Origin: Gemmata palustris
GTDB taxonomy: Bacteria; Planctomycetota; Planctomycetia; Gemmatales; Gemmataceae
Assembly: GCF_017939745.1 (NCBI RefSeq)
Contig: NZ_JAGKQQ010000001.1
Coordinates: 2,108,001-2,172,000, forward strand
DNA: 64,000 nt
Direction of reading: 5' to 3'
In this document: piece by piece, positions 52,644-63,364 of the stretch
How the letters are laid out: each line of letters opens with the position of its first letter
Numbering within the stretch: position 1 is the first letter of the stretch
The notes under the pieces: model-generated
The model's database searches: none
The model's input: the letters and a program-made list of their open reading frames with translations, nothing else
Told to the model about the DNA's origin: nothing
Translations under genes and position numbers: made by a program

Positions 52644-54986
52644 ATGTTCCGCTCCGCCCTGCTACTCACCCTGGTTGTTGGTCCCGCTTCTGCGCGAGCG
52701 GCGGAACCGGGTGGTCCCGTCGATTTCGAGCGACACGTGGTCGGGTTGCTGAACAAATCGGGGTGCAGCGCGGGTTCCTGTCACGGGTCGTTTGGGGGAA
52801 AGGGTGGCTTGCGGCTGTCGTTGTTCGGCGCCGAGCCGGAAAAGGACTTCCTCGCCCTCACCCGCGGCGGGGGCGGTCGGCGCATCAACTCGGCCGACCC
52901 GAATCAAAGTTTGCTTCTGTTGAAAGCGACGGGGCAGATTCCGCACGGCGGTGGGATGCGGTTCGCGGCAAATTCGTGGCAGGCGCGCGCCCTTCGCCAC
53001 TGGATCGCTGGGGGCGGCCAGCGCATCGCGGATTCGGGCGCAGTAACTCGGCTCGAAGCCGTTCCGTCCGAGCACGTGCTGACGAAGCCGGGCGAGATGG
53101 CCCAACTGAGCGTGCGGGCAACATTCGCCGACGGTACAACGGCCGATGTGACAGCCTTTTGCGAACTCCGCGCAAAGGACGACTCGGTGGCCGACGTTTC
53201 GCTGCTCGGCGAAGTGCGGGCGGCGCGGCCCGGCGATACGGCAATCGTCGCCAGTTACCGGGGGCTCACGGCGGTCGCGCGAGTATTCGTTCCGATTCTG
53301 CGGGCCGAGCCTTACCCCGTCGTTCCCGAAGTCAATTATGTCGATCGCGCGGTGTTCGCGAAGCTGAAGCGCCTCAACGTGGTGCCCTCGAATCTCGCAC
53401 TGGATGAAGAGTTCCTCCGTCGCGTCGCGATCGACGTGACTGGCGGGCTACCCACACCCGACGAGGTTCGGGCGTTCGTTGCGGACCCTGATCCGAAGAA
53501 GCGCGAGAAGGCGATCGACAAGTTACTCACCAGCCCGCTCCACGCGGCGCTCTGGGCGACCAAGATGTGCGACATCACGGGTTGCAACGTGGACGCGATG
53601 GACGGTTCCCCGGACCAGCGCACGAGGCGCGCCCGGATGTGGCACGACTGGTTCCGGCACCGGTTCGCGACGAACGTTCCCTACGACCGGATGGTGCGCG
53701 GGGTGCTTACTGCTACCAGCCGGGAGGGGCACGCGCTCCGCGAGTGGATCGATGCGGAAATCGTCCGCGAGCGGGTGAACGACAAGGGCTTCGACTCCAC
53801 GTACCATGAGCGGGCCACTCTCGATCACTACTGGCGCCGGTTCGAGGGCGAGGAGTATTTCCCGCTCGAAAAGATGGCGGAACTGACCTCGACCGCGTTC
53901 CTCGGGGTGCGTCTAGAATGTGCCCAGTGCCACCGGCACCCCTTCGACCGGTGGACGCAGACCGATTATCGGGCGTTCGCCAACACATTCGGCCGGGTTC
54001 GGTTCGACAGTTCGCCCGATCTCACGTCCGCGGTGGTCGATCTCCTAGAGGAGCGCCGAAAGTTGCCGCCCGGAAAAGTCAGCGCCCCGATTCCGCGGTT
54101 GCGCGAGGTGTACCTTTCGGACCGCTCGCGTCGGCTCCCGCACCCCGACACCGGGGCCGTTCTGAGTGCGCGGGCACTCGGCGGTCCGGAGCTGACCGGC
54201 ACCGACCCGCGTGAGGCGCTGACCGATTGGGTCACGCGACCGGACAACCCGTTCTTCGCCCGCGCGTTCGTGAATCGTGTCTGGGCACACTACTTCGGCA
54301 CGGGCATGATCGACCCGGTTGATGACCTCGCGGCGAGCAACCCCGCTTCCAACGAGCCGTTGCTCACCGCATTGGCCGCGGATTTCGCCAAGAGCGGCTT
54401 CGATGTTCGGCGATTGGAGCGCACGATCCTCGTCAGCCGCACGTATCAACTTTCTTCAACGCCGAACGACACCAACCGCCGCGATCACGGAAACTTTGCC
54501 CGCTCGTACCCCCGGCCGCTTATGGCCGAAGCGGTGCTGGACGCACTGAACGACGCCCTCGGTACGAAGGAAGATTTCGGTGCCGATGCGCCGGCCGGTG
54601 CGCGAGCGGTCGAAGTGGCGACGAACCGCGTGCGCGCGGGGCACGCGGCGCGCGTCTTCAGTGTGTTCGGGCGCCCGGCACGCACTTCCACTTGCGATTG
54701 TGAGCGCCCGAGTGGCCCCGCGCTACCACAAACACTGTTCCTGATGACCGATCCTGTTCTGCTCAAGAAGATCACCGGCGGGCGGCTCGCAAAGCTCCTG
54801 GCCGCGAAGATGTCTGACGCGCGGATCGTGGACGAACTGTTTCTCGCCACGCTCTCGCGTCTGCCCGACGCGGGTGAAAAAACAACCGCACTGGAACGAG
54901 TATCGGCGGCCTCGGATCGCGAGGCCGGGTTGGTCGATGTGCTTTGGGCGCTCGTGAACACCCGCGAATTCATTCTCAATCACTAA
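52644..54986 (+). CDS. PSCyt1-BIG2-DUF1549-DUF1553 cytochrome-like protein
   Basis: This 780-residue protein has a signal peptide (residues 1-20, ARAAE). The first heme-type motif is unusual, CSAGSCH (four residues between Cys, about 40-46), within GCSAGSCHGSFGGKGG. A BIG2-like Ig fold follows (about 130-215, LSVRATFADGTTADVT). DUF1549 comes next (about 225-440), with CAQCH in ECAQCHRHPFDRW, then DUF1553 (about 500-745). It should be exported. GGAGAG precedes the ATG at 52644. The DUF1501 partner starts 15 bp after its stop. Confidence 0.93.
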   Translation: MFRSALLLTLVVGPASARAAEPGGPVDFERHVVGLLNKSGCSAGSCHGSFGGKGGLRLSLFGAEPEKDFLALTRGGGGRRINSADPNQSLLLLKATGQIPHGGGMRFAANSWQARALRHWIAGGGQRIADSGAVTRLEAVPSEHVLTKPGEMAQLSVRATFADGTTADVTAFCELRAKDDSVADVSLLGEVRAARPGDTAIVASYRGLTAVARVFVPILRAEPYPVVPEVNYVDRAVFAKLKRLNVVPSNLALDEEFLRRVAIDVTGGLPTPDEVRAFVADPDPKKREKAIDKLLTSPLHAALWATKMCDITGCNVDAMDGSPDQRTRRARMWHDWFRHRFATNVPYDRMVRGVLTATSREGHALREWIDAEIVRERVNDKGFDSTYHERATLDHYWRRFEGEEYFPLEKMAELTSTAFLGVRLECAQCHRHPFDRWTQTDYRAFANTFGRVRFDSSPDLTSAVVDLLEERRKLPPGKVSAPIPRLREVYLSDRSRRLPHPDTGAVLSARALGGPELTGTDPREALTDWVTRPDNPFFARAFVNRVWAHYFGTGMIDPVDDLAASNPASNEPLLTALAADFAKSGFDVRRLERTILVSRTYQLSSTPNDTNRRDHGNFARSYPRPLMAEAVLDALNDALGTKEDFGADAPAGARAVEVATNRVRAGHAARVFSVFGRPARTSTCDCERPSGPALPQTLFLMTDPVLLKKITGGRLAKLLAAKMSDARIVDELFLATLSRLPDAGEKTTALERVSAASDREAGLVDVLWALVNTREFILNH

Positions 54987-55001
54987 CCGAAAGGAACACC
55001 C

Positions 55002-56285
55002 ATGTCCCGGTCGTTACACTTCAACCGGCGCGGGTTCCTGCGAGTCGGCGCCGCCGGCGCCCTCGGGCTGAGCTTGCCCGACGTTCTCCGGGCGGAATCG
55101 CGCGGCACGCGCAAGTCGAAGGCGGACGGGCTGATCCTCGTGTGGCTCGGGGGCGGTCCCGCAACGATCGATATGTGGGATTTGAAGCCGGATGCGCCGG
55201 AAGAGTTCCGCGGAGAGTTCAAGCCGATTGATACCGCGGCGCAAGGCGTGCGCGTCTGCGAGCACCTGCCGAAAATTGCCGGGGCGATGAAGAATTGTGC
55301 GCTGGTGCGCTCGCTTCACCACTCGATCACCGACCACGGGGCCGGGGCCGCGTACCTGGCGACCGGTCACCCGCCGGCCGCAGCGCTCAAACACCCGTCT
55401 CTCGGTGCGATTGCAGCAAAACTACTGCCCACTCAGGCCGGCTTACCGCCGTACATCGCGCTCGACGGCGCCGCGGGGTTCCCCGGCGCGGCCGGGTTCC
55501 TTGGCGCGGCGAACGATCCGTTTACAGCAGGGATTGGTGGCCGCGGTACAGCGCGCGTGGAAGGCATTTCTCTCCCCACGGGGTTCTCTGCGGAACAACT
55601 CGCTGACAGGAATCGGCTCCGCGGCGCGTTCGACACGAAGTTCGGCGCACTCGATCGCACGGAACTACCCGCGGCGCTCGACAGCTTCCAGCAGCAAGCG
55701 GTGGACATCCTCGGGTCCGACCGGGTGCGTAAGGCGTTCGACTTGTCGTTGGAGAAAGAGGCTGTACGGGAACGCTTCGGGCCGACGGTGTTCGGGCGCA
55801 GCGCGCTTACCGCCCGTCGGCTACTCGAAGCCGGCGCGCGGTGCGTGACGGTCGGGTTGACGGGTTGGGATACGCACGCCGGGAGCTTCCGCACGCTGCG
55901 CCAGCAGTTGTTGCCGGAACTCGATCGCGTGCTGTCGGCACTCGTGACGGATTTGAGCGACCACGGAATGCTCGACCGTACTGTCGTCTACTGTGTGGGG
56001 GAGTTCGGGCGCACCCCGCGCGTGAACGGCTCCGCCGGGCGCGACCACTGGGCGCGGTCGATGTCGGCGTTTTTGGCCGGAGGGGGGGTGCGGGGAGGAA
56101 CCGCTTACGGCACCACCGACGCGCACGGGCTGGCACCTGAGAACGACCCGTGTTCGCCGGCCGACGTGTCCGCGACCGTCATGAGTTTACTCGGAATCGA
56201 ACCGGCTCACGAACTCCGCACGCCCTCGGGGCGCCCCATTTCCGTCTTCCGAGACGGGAAGGTGATCGAGTCACTGGTCGGCTGA
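55002..56285 (+). CDS. DUF1501 protein, Tat-exported
   Basis: This 427-residue protein has a Tat signal (NRRGFLRVGAAGALGLSL). The DUF1501 body includes ILVWLGGGPATIDMWDLKPDAP, SLHHSITDHGAGAAYLATGHPP, TVGLTGWDTHAGSF and VYCVGEFGRTPRVNGSAGRDHW. The His/Asp/Gly pattern resembles sulfatases, but key metal ligands cannot be assigned by eye. It is the full-length counterpart of the protein cut by the left edge. AAAGGA precedes the ATG. Confidence 0.93.
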   Translation: MSRSLHFNRRGFLRVGAAGALGLSLPDVLRAESRGTRKSKADGLILVWLGGGPATIDMWDLKPDAPEEFRGEFKPIDTAAQGVRVCEHLPKIAGAMKNCALVRSLHHSITDHGAGAAYLATGHPPAAALKHPSLGAIAAKLLPTQAGLPPYIALDGAAGFPGAAGFLGAANDPFTAGIGGRGTARVEGISLPTGFSAEQLADRNRLRGAFDTKFGALDRTELPAALDSFQQQAVDILGSDRVRKAFDLSLEKEAVRERFGPTVFGRSALTARRLLEAGARCVTVGLTGWDTHAGSFRTLRQQLLPELDRVLSALVTDLSDHGMLDRTVVYCVGEFGRTPRVNGSAGRDHWARSMSAFLAGGGVRGGTAYGTTDAHGLAPENDPCSPADVSATVMSLLGIEPAHELRTPSGRPISVFRDGKVIESLVG

Positions 56286-56311
56286 CGTGTCTCGGCGCCT
56301 GCCGAGCGGCA

Positions 56312-56590
56312 CCCGGTGACACGTTCAGCGGGTGTCTGCACCTGGTGAATGCGCGGGCTACCGAGAACGACCGGTGTCTGGGCCGAGTGGTGCCCGACGG
56401 GTCCAACGAGATCGGGGCCGTGCCCGCGCTACTGAACGCTCTTACGGGCGCATTGGTGACGATCGACGTGACCTCCTGCCAGAAGGTCACGTCCAACAGA
56501 TCCGGGAGCGGGGCGGGAACCGCGTGGTAGCGGCCCCAGGAAACCAGTCGACGTTACGCCGCTCCGCTCGCGCGACGTTCGAGGCGGCGG
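56312..56590 (+). pseudogene. ISAs1-family transposase remnant
   Basis: Two frames read together give ISAs1 (H-repeat) transposase core sequences: CLHLVNARATENDRCLG, SNEIGAVPALLNAL, GALVTIDVTSCQK. After a shift near 56490 comes VQQIRERGGNRVVAAPGNQSTLRR. The normal core reads T-I-D-A-x-x-C-Q-K and K-G-N-Q. Both ends are missing and no terminal repeats were found, so it is a dead fragment. The DNA from 56591 to 56770 has no recognisable content. Confidence 0.75.
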
Positions 56591-56770
56591 GCTACGCGAC
56601 GTTCGCCGGGTACGAAGCCTTGTTCAACGTCTCCTGGTACAGCCGTGCCTGCAGGATGGCCTCCACCACGAGTGCCACGGGGAACGATCAGCGCATCGTG
56701 GATCGTGCAACGGTACCTTGGGACGCAGCTTTAGGAACGCATCGGCGGCTCGCCCATTGTAACCCAGGTG

Positions 56771-58720
56771 CTACTCGTCATCCGCGCGCAGTTTCGCGAG
56801 CACGTTGAGGTCTTCGAGCGTGGTCGCGTCGCCAGTAGATTGCCGGCCGGCGGCGATGTCGCGCAAGAACCGGCGCATGATTTTACCGCTCCGCGTCTTC
56901 GGCAGGGAGTCTGTGAACCGGACGTCGTCCGGACGAGCCAGCGCGCCGATGTCCTTCACGACGTGGGCCTTCAGTTCGGCCTTTAGCTCGTCGGTCGGGG
57001 CCACGCCCTGCTTCAGCGTGACGAAGCACACGATCCCTTCGCCCTTCAGGTCGTCCGGCTTCCCGACCACCGCGGCCTCGGCCACCTTCGGGTGGTGAAC
57101 CAGTGCGCTCTCGACCTCCATCGTGCTGAGCCGGTGCCCGCTCACGTTCAGCACGTCGTCCACGCGGCCCATCACCCAGATGTAGCCGTCCTCGTCCCGG
57201 CGCGCGCCGTCCGCAGTGAAATAAATGTTGGGGTAATGGCTCCAGTACGTGGACTTGTAGCGCTCGTCGTCCCCGTAGATGGTGCGCATCATGCTCGGCC
57301 ACGGGCGCTTCACCACGAGGAACCCGCCCGCGTTCGCTGGCACCGGGTGCCCCTGCTTGTCAACGACTTCCGCCGCGATGCCCGGGAGCGGTTTCGTCGC
57401 GCTGCCCGGTTTGGTCGGGATCGCACCGGGGAGCGGCGAAATCATGATCGCGCCGGTTTCCGTCTGCCACCACGTGTCCACGATCGGGCACCGCCCGCCG
57501 CCGATCACGTTGTGGTACCACATCCACGCTTCCGGGTTGATCGGCTCGCCCACACTGCCGAGCAACCGGAGCGACGACAGGTCGTGCCCCTTCGGGTGCT
57601 GGTCGCCCCACTTGATAAACGCGCGGATCGCGGTCGGGGCCGTATAGAAGATCGTCACCCGGTACTTCGCGATGATCTCCCAGAACCGGTCCTCGCGCGG
57701 CTGGTTCGGCGCGCCCTCGTACATCACGACCGTGCTGCCGTTGCACAGCGGGCCGTACACGATGTAGCTGTGCCCGGTGATCCACCCCACGTCCGCCGTG
57801 CACCAGTAAACGTCGTCGTCCTTGATGTCGAAGACCCACTTGTGCGTGAGCGACACTCCCAACAAATACCCGCCGGTCGTGTGGAGAACGCCTTTCGGCT
57901 TCCCGGTGCTGCCGGAGGTGTAGAGGATGAACAGCGGGTGCTCACTGTCCATTGGTTCGGCCGGGCAGTCGGCGCTCGCGCCGGCCACCAGATCGTGCCA
58001 CCACACGTCGCGCCCGGCCTTCATCTCGACCGCGGTGTTACAGCGGTTGAACACCACGCACTTTTCGACCGTCGGCGATTTTTCGAGGGCCGCGTCCACG
58101 TTCGCCTTTAGCGGCACCACTTTTCCGCGGCGCCAGCCGCCGTCGGCGGTAATGACGAGCTTCGACTTCGCGTCGTTGTTGCGGTCCGCGACCGCGTCCG
58201 CGGAGAACCCGCCGAACACGACCGAGTGCATCGCGCCGATCCGGGCGCAGGCGAGCATCGCGACCGCCGCTTCGGGGATCATCGGCATGTAGATCGTGAT
58301 GCGGTCGCCCTTCTCCACGCCCAGCGCCTTCAGTGCGTTCGCGAATTTGCACACTTCGCTCAGGAGCTGCTGGTACGTCAGCGTGCGGGAATCGCCGGGT
58401 TCCCCCTCCCACACGAGCGCGGCCTTGTTCCCGCGCCCGGCCGCGACGTGACGGTCGAGGCAGTTGTCGCTCGCGTTGAGCTGCCCGCCGACGAACCACT
58501 TCGCGTGCGGGACGTTGCTCCAGTCGAGCACCGTGTCCCACGGCTTGGTCCAGTGAAGGGACTTGGCTTGCTCGGCCCAGAACCCGTCCGGGTCGCGTTC
58601 GGCCCACTCCGCGAGCCGGTCACGTTCGGTCGCGTTCACGGTGGTGCGGGCAACGAATTCCGCGGACGGGGGAAACTGCCTTGTTTCCTTCAGCACGCTG
58701 GTGATGTTTTTATCGCTCAT
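56771..58720 (-). CDS. acs: Acetyl-CoA synthetase
   Basis: This 649-residue AMP-forming ligase converts acetate, ATP and CoA into acetyl-CoA. Its length matches E. coli Acs (652). Motifs visible are [32 protein letters not shown] (P-loop, about residues 265-283), [26 protein letters not shown] and the C-terminal [15 protein letters not shown], whose Lys is the usual acetylation site. The start is the ATG at 58718-58720. It is divergent from the amidase gene over 120 bp. An extension upstream in frame overlaps the neighbouring gene and was rejected. Confidence 0.97.
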   Translation of the reverse strand: MSDKNITSVLKETRQFPPSAEFVARTTVNATERDRLAEWAERDPDGFWAEQAKSLHWTKPWDTVLDWSNVPHAKWFVGGQLNASDNCLDRHVAAGRGNKAALVWEGEPGDSRTLTYQQLLSEVCKFANALKALGVEKGDRITIYMPMIPEAAVAMLACARIGAMHSVVFGGFSADAVADRNNDAKSKLVITADGGWRRGKVVPLKANVDAALEKSPTVEKCVVFNRCNTAVEMKAGRDVWWHDLVAGASADCPAEPMDSEHPLFILYTSGSTGKPKGVLHTTGGYLLGVSLTHKWVFDIKDDDVYWCTADVGWITGHSYIVYGPLCNGSTVVMYEGAPNQPREDRFWEIIAKYRVTIFYTAPTAIRAFIKWGDQHPKGHDLSSLRLLGSVGEPINPEAWMWYHNVIGGGRCPIVDTWWQTETGAIMISPLPGAIPTKPGSATKPLPGIAAEVVDKQGHPVPANAGGFLVVKRPWPSMMRTIYGDDERYKSTYWSHYPNIYFTADGARRDEDGYIWVMGRVDDVLNVSGHRLSTMEVESALVHHPKVAEAAVVGKPDDLKGEGIVCFVTLKQGVAPTDELKAELKAHVVKDIGALARPDDVRFTDSLPKTRSGKIMRRFLRDIAAGRQSTGDATTLEDLNVLAKLRADDE

Positions 58721-58840
58721 GGTTTCAATCCATGCGGGGAGGGTGAGTCGGCCGGACCGGTGCTCGGCGGTACTTGCGGGCCGTTGGCATCGGTATAACA
58801 AGCTGCGGGTGAAGTACCAAGGACTATGGGCGCCGGACTT

Positions 58841-59716
58841 ATGGACCATTTCACAATCGCGGCGGTACAGATGAAAATCGCGCCGGATCGCGAAACGAAC
58901 CTGGCGAAAGCCGAGGCCGCGATCGCCGAGGCCGCGAAACAGGGCGCGCAAGTGGTGTGCCTGCCGGAACTGTTCACCGGTTACTACTTCTGCCAGAAGG
59001 AAGACATCGCGCTCTTCGATCTGGCGGAACCGATCCCGGGGCCGAGCGAGGACCGGCTCGGTGCGGCGGCGAAGAAAAATAAGGTCGTGGTGGTCGGGTC
59101 GCTGTTCGAGAAGCGGATGCCGGGTGTGTACCACAACACCGCCACCGTCCACGACGCGAGCGGGAACCTGCTCGGGTTGTACCGGAAGATGCACATCCCG
59201 GACGACCCGCTGTTCCTCGAAAAGTTCTACTTCACGCCGGGCGACCTCGGGTTCAAAGTGTTCCCCACCGCGGCGGCCAAAGTCGGCACGCTGGTGTGCT
59301 GGGACCAGTGGTACCCCGAAGCGGCCCGACTCACGGCCCTCCAGGGCGCGGAAGTGATCTTTTATCCCACCGCGATCGGCTGGCACCCGCGCGAAAAGGA
59401 AGAGTTCGGCGAAGCGCAGCATTCCGCATGGGAAACGAGCATGCGCGGCCACGCGATCGCCAACGGTACCTACGTGTGCGCGGTGAACCGCGTGGGGCAC
59501 GAGGTCATCGTCGGCGAGGGGCTGGAGTTCTGGGGCGGGTCGTTCGTGAGCGACCCGTTCGGCCGCGTTCTGAAGAAGGGCAGCACGGACAAGGAAGAAA
59601 TTCTGGTCGTGAAGTGCGACCGGAAGCTCATGGAAGACGTGCGCCGGAACTGGCCGTTCTTCCGCGACCGGCGCATTGATGCCTACGGGAGCATTACCAA
59701 GCGCGTCGCCGATTGA
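58841..59716 (+). CDS. Nitrilase-superfamily amidohydrolase, N-carbamoylputrescine amidase-like
   Basis: This 291-residue enzyme has the Glu-Lys-Cys triad: CLPELF (about Glu 42), [10 protein letters not shown] (about Lys 121) and [12 protein letters not shown] (Cys about 158). The length and motifs such as FYFTPGD and [10 protein letters not shown] match N-carbamoylputrescine amidase (AguB type), which makes putrescine. The ATG at 58841 ([13 protein letters not shown]) is preferred over one five codons upstream. No agmatine deiminase gene is nearby, so the pathway assignment stays tentative. The next gene starts 43 bp after its stop. Confidence 0.9.
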   Translation: MDHFTIAAVQMKIAPDRETNLAKAEAAIAEAAKQGAQVVCLPELFTGYYFCQKEDIALFDLAEPIPGPSEDRLGAAAKKNKVVVVGSLFEKRMPGVYHNTATVHDASGNLLGLYRKMHIPDDPLFLEKFYFTPGDLGFKVFPTAAAKVGTLVCWDQWYPEAARLTALQGAEVIFYPTAIGWHPREKEEFGEAQHSAWETSMRGHAIANGTYVCAVNRVGHEVIVGEGLEFWGGSFVSDPFGRVLKKGSTDKEEILVVKCDRKLMEDVRRNWPFFRDRRIDAYGSITKRVAD

Positions 59717-59759
59717 GTCACCTCTCTTGCGCCCGTTCACCTTTCGGAGTTACCACACG

Positions 59760-62018
59760 ATGCACGCTCGTCTCCTCTCCTGTTTCGTCCTGTGCGCCGT
59801 TACTGCCGGCGCACTCGGTGCCGACTGGAAACCGGCTCCCACCCCGCTCATGACCAAGTGGGGCAAGGAAGTGAAACCCGATAGCGCGTGGCAGGAGTAC
59901 CCGCGCCCGCAGATGGTGCGAAAGAACTGGCTAAACCTTAACGGCTTGTGGGACTACGCGATCACCAAAAAGGACGCGCCCAAGCCCGAGAAGTGGGACG
60001 GCCAGATCCTGGTACCGTTCTGCGCCGAGTCGGCGCTGTCGGGGGTCGGCAAGAGCGTCAGCAAGGACCAGAACCTGTGGTACCACCGCACGGTCGAAGT
60101 TCCCGCCGGGTGGAAGGATCAGCGCGTGCTGCTCCACTTCGGCGCCGTCGACTGGGAATCGACGGTCTTCGTCAACGGCAAAGAACTCGTTACCCACAAG
60201 GGCGGGAACGACCCGTTCTCGGTGGACATCACCGACGCGCTGAAGGACGGAAAGGGTGAACTCGTCGTGCGCGTGTGGGATCCAACGGATTCGGGCGCGC
60301 AACCACGAGGGAAGCAACAAGCGAAACCCGAAGGGATCTGGTACACGCCGGTCACCGGGATCTGGCAAACGGTGTGGCTCGAACCCGTGCCAGAAACGAG
60401 CATCACGGGTCTGCGCACGGAAACACGACTCCAAGACAAGGTCGTAATCGTAAGTTTGCAATCTCATAACGATAAGCCCAACGATCGCGTCCGCGTGACG
60501 GCTCTGCGAAATGGACAACGCATCGCTTCCGGTGACGCCCTCCCCAACGGCGAGATCACACTTCCGATCCTCAAACCAGAGCTGTGGACACCGGATACAC
60601 CCAACCTTTACGACCTCAAGTTGGAGCTGGTGCGCAACGGCCAGACAATCGACGAAGCAACAAGCTATTTCGCGATCCGCACCATCACCACCGGGAAAGA
60701 CGACAAGGGCGTGATGCGCCTGCTGCTCAACGGGAAGCCGTTGTTCCAGGTGGGGCCTCTCGATCAGGGATGGTGGCCGGACGGGTTGCTCACCCCGCCG
60801 TCCGACGCAGCGATGAAATACGACATCGAAGTGCTGAAGAAGATCGGCTTCAACATGCTCCGCAAGCACATCAAAGTGGAGCCGTCGCGCTACTACTACC
60901 ACTGCGACAAGCTCGGGATGCTGGTGTGGCAGGACATGCCCAGCGGGGGCGTCCCGTCGCGCGGGCAACTCATTCCGCCGGACGCCAAAGAAGACGCCAA
61001 GTTCACCGACCCGGAGAAGAAGCAGTTCCGCGTGGAACTCAAGGCGATGATGGACCACCTGAAGTTCTTCCCGTGCATCGTGGTGTGGGTGCCGTTCAAC
61101 GAGGGCTGGGGGCAGCACGACACTAACGACGTCCTGAAGTGGGTGAAAGACTACGACCGCACGCGCCTCGTGAACGGCCCGAGCGGGTGGGTGGACCGCG
61201 GGTTCGGCGACATGAAGGACGCGCACATCTATCCCGGCCCGGGGATGTTCCCCACGATGCCGGACCGCGTGAGCGTGCTCGGCGAGTTCGGCGGGCTGGG
61301 TCTGCCGCTCAAGGGCCACCTGTGGAAAGACACCGACAACTGGGGTTACCGGACGTTCAAGACCACCGAAGAACTGCGTGAGAACTACCGGTTGCTCGTG
61401 CGGCGATTGCACCCGCTCGTCGGCAAAGGATTGAGCGCGGCCGTGTACACCCAGACGACGGACGTGGAAGTCGAAGTGAACGGGCTGATGACCTACGACC
61501 GCGAGATCATCAAGTTCGATCTGGCTGAAACCGCGAAGTGGCACAAGACGCTGTTCGGCCCGGCGCCCGAGTACCGCGAACTCGTGCCGACGTCCGAAAC
61601 GACCGCCCAGAAGTGGCGCTTCACGACCACCAAGCCCGCGGACGGTTGGGAGAAATCCGATTTCGATGCCTCAAAATGGACCGAGGCCGATGGAGGGTTC
61701 GGAACGCAGGGCACCCCGGGCGCGGTGGTGCGAACCGAGTGGAAGATCGCTGATATCTGGGTCCGACGCGGATTCGAGTTAAAGGACGCGCCGACGGGCG
61801 AAGTGATCTTGCGCATGCACCACGATGAGGATGCCGAGGTGTACATCAACGGCGTCCTCGCGCTCAAAGTGACCGACTGGACGTCGGGTTACACGGAGTT
61901 CTTCCTGACCGCAGAAGGGCGCAAGGCGCTCAAGAAGGGCGCGAATGTGATCGCCATTCACTGCAAGCAGACCCGCGGCGGTCAGTACATCGACGCGGGC
62001 CTACTGGAGCTGAAGTAG
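59760..62018 (+). CDS. Exported GH2 family glycoside hydrolase
   Basis: This 752-residue enzyme has a signal peptide (residues 1-20, GALGA). A GH2 sugar-binding jelly roll follows (about 50-220, RKNWLNLNGLWDYAI; VWDPTDSGAQPRGKQ), an Ig-like domain and a TIM barrel (about 310-560). The acid/base Glu lies in VWVPFNEGWGQ and the nucleophile Glu probably in VLGEFGGLGLP. A C-terminal jelly roll (about 620-750: ILRMHHDEDAEVYINGVLAL) could bind substrate. The activity could be beta-galactosidase or another beta-glycosidase. A long hairpin ends the transcript 8 bp after the stop. Confidence 0.93.
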   Translation: MHARLLSCFVLCAVTAGALGADWKPAPTPLMTKWGKEVKPDSAWQEYPRPQMVRKNWLNLNGLWDYAITKKDAPKPEKWDGQILVPFCAESALSGVGKSVSKDQNLWYHRTVEVPAGWKDQRVLLHFGAVDWESTVFVNGKELVTHKGGNDPFSVDITDALKDGKGELVVRVWDPTDSGAQPRGKQQAKPEGIWYTPVTGIWQTVWLEPVPETSITGLRTETRLQDKVVIVSLQSHNDKPNDRVRVTALRNGQRIASGDALPNGEITLPILKPELWTPDTPNLYDLKLELVRNGQTIDEATSYFAIRTITTGKDDKGVMRLLLNGKPLFQVGPLDQGWWPDGLLTPPSDAAMKYDIEVLKKIGFNMLRKHIKVEPSRYYYHCDKLGMLVWQDMPSGGVPSRGQLIPPDAKEDAKFTDPEKKQFRVELKAMMDHLKFFPCIVVWVPFNEGWGQHDTNDVLKWVKDYDRTRLVNGPSGWVDRGFGDMKDAHIYPGPGMFPTMPDRVSVLGEFGGLGLPLKGHLWKDTDNWGYRTFKTTEELRENYRLLVRRLHPLVGKGLSAAVYTQTTDVEVEVNGLMTYDREIIKFDLAETAKWHKTLFGPAPEYRELVPTSETTAQKWRFTTTKPADGWEKSDFDASKWTEADGGFGTQGTPGAVVRTEWKIADIWVRRGFELKDAPTGEVILRMHHDEDAEVYINGVLALKVTDWTSGYTEFFLTAEGRKALKKGANVIAIHCKQTRGGQYIDAGLLELK

Positions 62019-62025
62019 GCGAGTG

Positions 62026-62107
62026 ACAGGCGAACCACGCCCGCCAGGGCGGTGGGTCTTGCACATAGCAAATGCACCCACCGCCCTGGCGGGCGGGGTT
62101 CGCCTGT
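62026..62107. terminator. Long hairpin between convergent genes
   Basis: Arms at 62026-62057 and 62076-62107 match over 32 bases with one mismatch (ACAGGCGAACC and onward); the 18-base loop holds a second small stem. It starts 8 bp after the glycosidase stop and its last base is the final base of the oxidase stop codon, so it probably ends both transcripts. Confidence 0.85.
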
Positions 62108-63348
62108 TAGCGATTCAACCGGTACGGCGTCGGGTCGATGTGCGGCTTGCCGCCGCCCACCAGTTCGCTGACGAGTTTTCCGGTTGCGGTGGCCATCGAA
62201 AGCCCGAGCATGTTGTGTCCGGCCGCGATCATCACGTTGTTCGCAACAGGCGCGCGATCGATGACGGGCAGCCCGTCGGACGTCATGGGGCGCCAGCCCC
62301 ACCACTCCTCTTGCACCGGCTCCGCGAGCGGGTCGCGCAGGTACAGCTTCGCGGCGTCCGTGAGCAGCGCCAGCCGCGACCGGTTCAGCGAATCGTCGTA
62401 CCCCGAGAACTCCATCGTCGAACCGAGCCGGTACCCGCTCGCGAACGGCGTGACCGCGACGCGGTGCTCCTCGAATATGAGCGGGTACGTCGGGCACAGT
62501 GCCGGGCGCGGCATCGTCAGCGAGTACCCCTTACCGGGCTGGATCGGCACCCGGCACCCGAGCGCCGCGTTGAGTTGAGGGGTCCACGCGCCCGTCGCGA
62601 TCACGAACTGATCGCCGGGAACGTCTCCGGCCGAGGTCTTGAGTGCAGTGGCGACGCCGTTTGCCGTCACGAGGCCGGTCATCGCGCAGTTCTCGCGGAT
62701 CTCCACTCCTAGCGCCAGCAGCACGCGCTTAAGTTCGCTCATCAGGCGGTCGGGCCGGAGGTGTGCATCGGACTCGTACAGGTAGCCACCAGCCATCCCG
62801 GGCTTGAGGGCCGGTTCTAGCGCGGCGAGTTCGGCCGAATCGAACCGGCGCGCGGGCATCGAGAACTCGCGGCGTAACAGTTCGTCGGTGTGTGCGTAGT
62901 GCTCGAAGTGTTTCGGCGTCTGGAAGACGAACAGCAGCCCCTTCGATTCCCACTCGCACTCGATGCGTTCGGCCGCGATGAGTTCGTCGAACAGCGCCCG
63001 CGACGAATTGAGCAGCGCCTGAATTGCGCGCCCCGCGGCCATCATGTCGCGCGTGTTGCACTTCCGGGCGAAGCCCAGGAACCAGCCCAGGTTCGCGAGC
63101 GCCACGCCCGGGCGGACCTTGAGGGGCGAGTTCCGCTGGAAGAGGGTCTTGAGGGTGGACGTGATCGCCCCGGGCGCGGCGAACGGCAGAACGTGACTGG
63201 GGCACACGTACCCACAGTTCGCGTGAGAACAGCCGGACCCGAATTCTTTGCGATCAACGATGGCGACCGTGTGCCCGGTCTTCGCAAGGTGGTAGGCGCA
63301 ACACGCACCCACCACTCCCCCGCCCACAATCACGACGCGCTTCGTCAT
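62107..63348 (-). CDS. FAD-dependent D-amino-acid dehydrogenase/oxidase-like protein
   Basis: This 413-residue DAO-family flavoenzyme has the dinucleotide-binding motif VVIVGGGVVGACCAYHLAKTG (GxGxxG) near the N-terminus. Residues about 44-75 (GSGCSHANCGYVCPSHVLPF) and the end (GHNMLGLSMATATGKLVSELV) are typical of DadA, which oxidises D-amino acids to keto acids and ammonia. It contains no membrane segment. The assignment to DadA versus other DAO enzymes is by motif only. The start is the ATG at 63346-63348. Confidence 0.92.
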   Translation of the reverse strand: MTKRVVIVGGGVVGACCAYHLAKTGHTVAIVDRKEFGSGCSHANCGYVCPSHVLPFAAPGAITSTLKTLFQRNSPLKVRPGVALANLGWFLGFARKCNTRDMMAAGRAIQALLNSSRALFDELIAAERIECEWESKGLLFVFQTPKHFEHYAHTDELLRREFSMPARRFDSAELAALEPALKPGMAGGYLYESDAHLRPDRLMSELKRVLLALGVEIRENCAMTGLVTANGVATALKTSAGDVPGDQFVIATGAWTPQLNAALGCRVPIQPGKGYSLTMPRPALCPTYPLIFEEHRVAVTPFASGYRLGSTMEFSGYDDSLNRSRLALLTDAAKLYLRDPLAEPVQEEWWGWRPMTSDGLPVIDRAPVANNVMIAAGHNMLGLSMATATGKLVSELVGGGKPHIDPTPYRLNR

Positions 63349-63364
63349 GCGATCTCCCTAAAAG

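Noticed and set aside
56591-56770. Possible continuation of the transposase remnant
   Set aside because: No further transposase motifs could be read in any frame, and no inverted end was found.
58750-59740. Extension of the acs reading frame upstream through the amidase gene
   Set aside because: The extension is antisense to a clear nitrilase gene with a full catalytic triad; the Acs family N-terminus begins at 58720.
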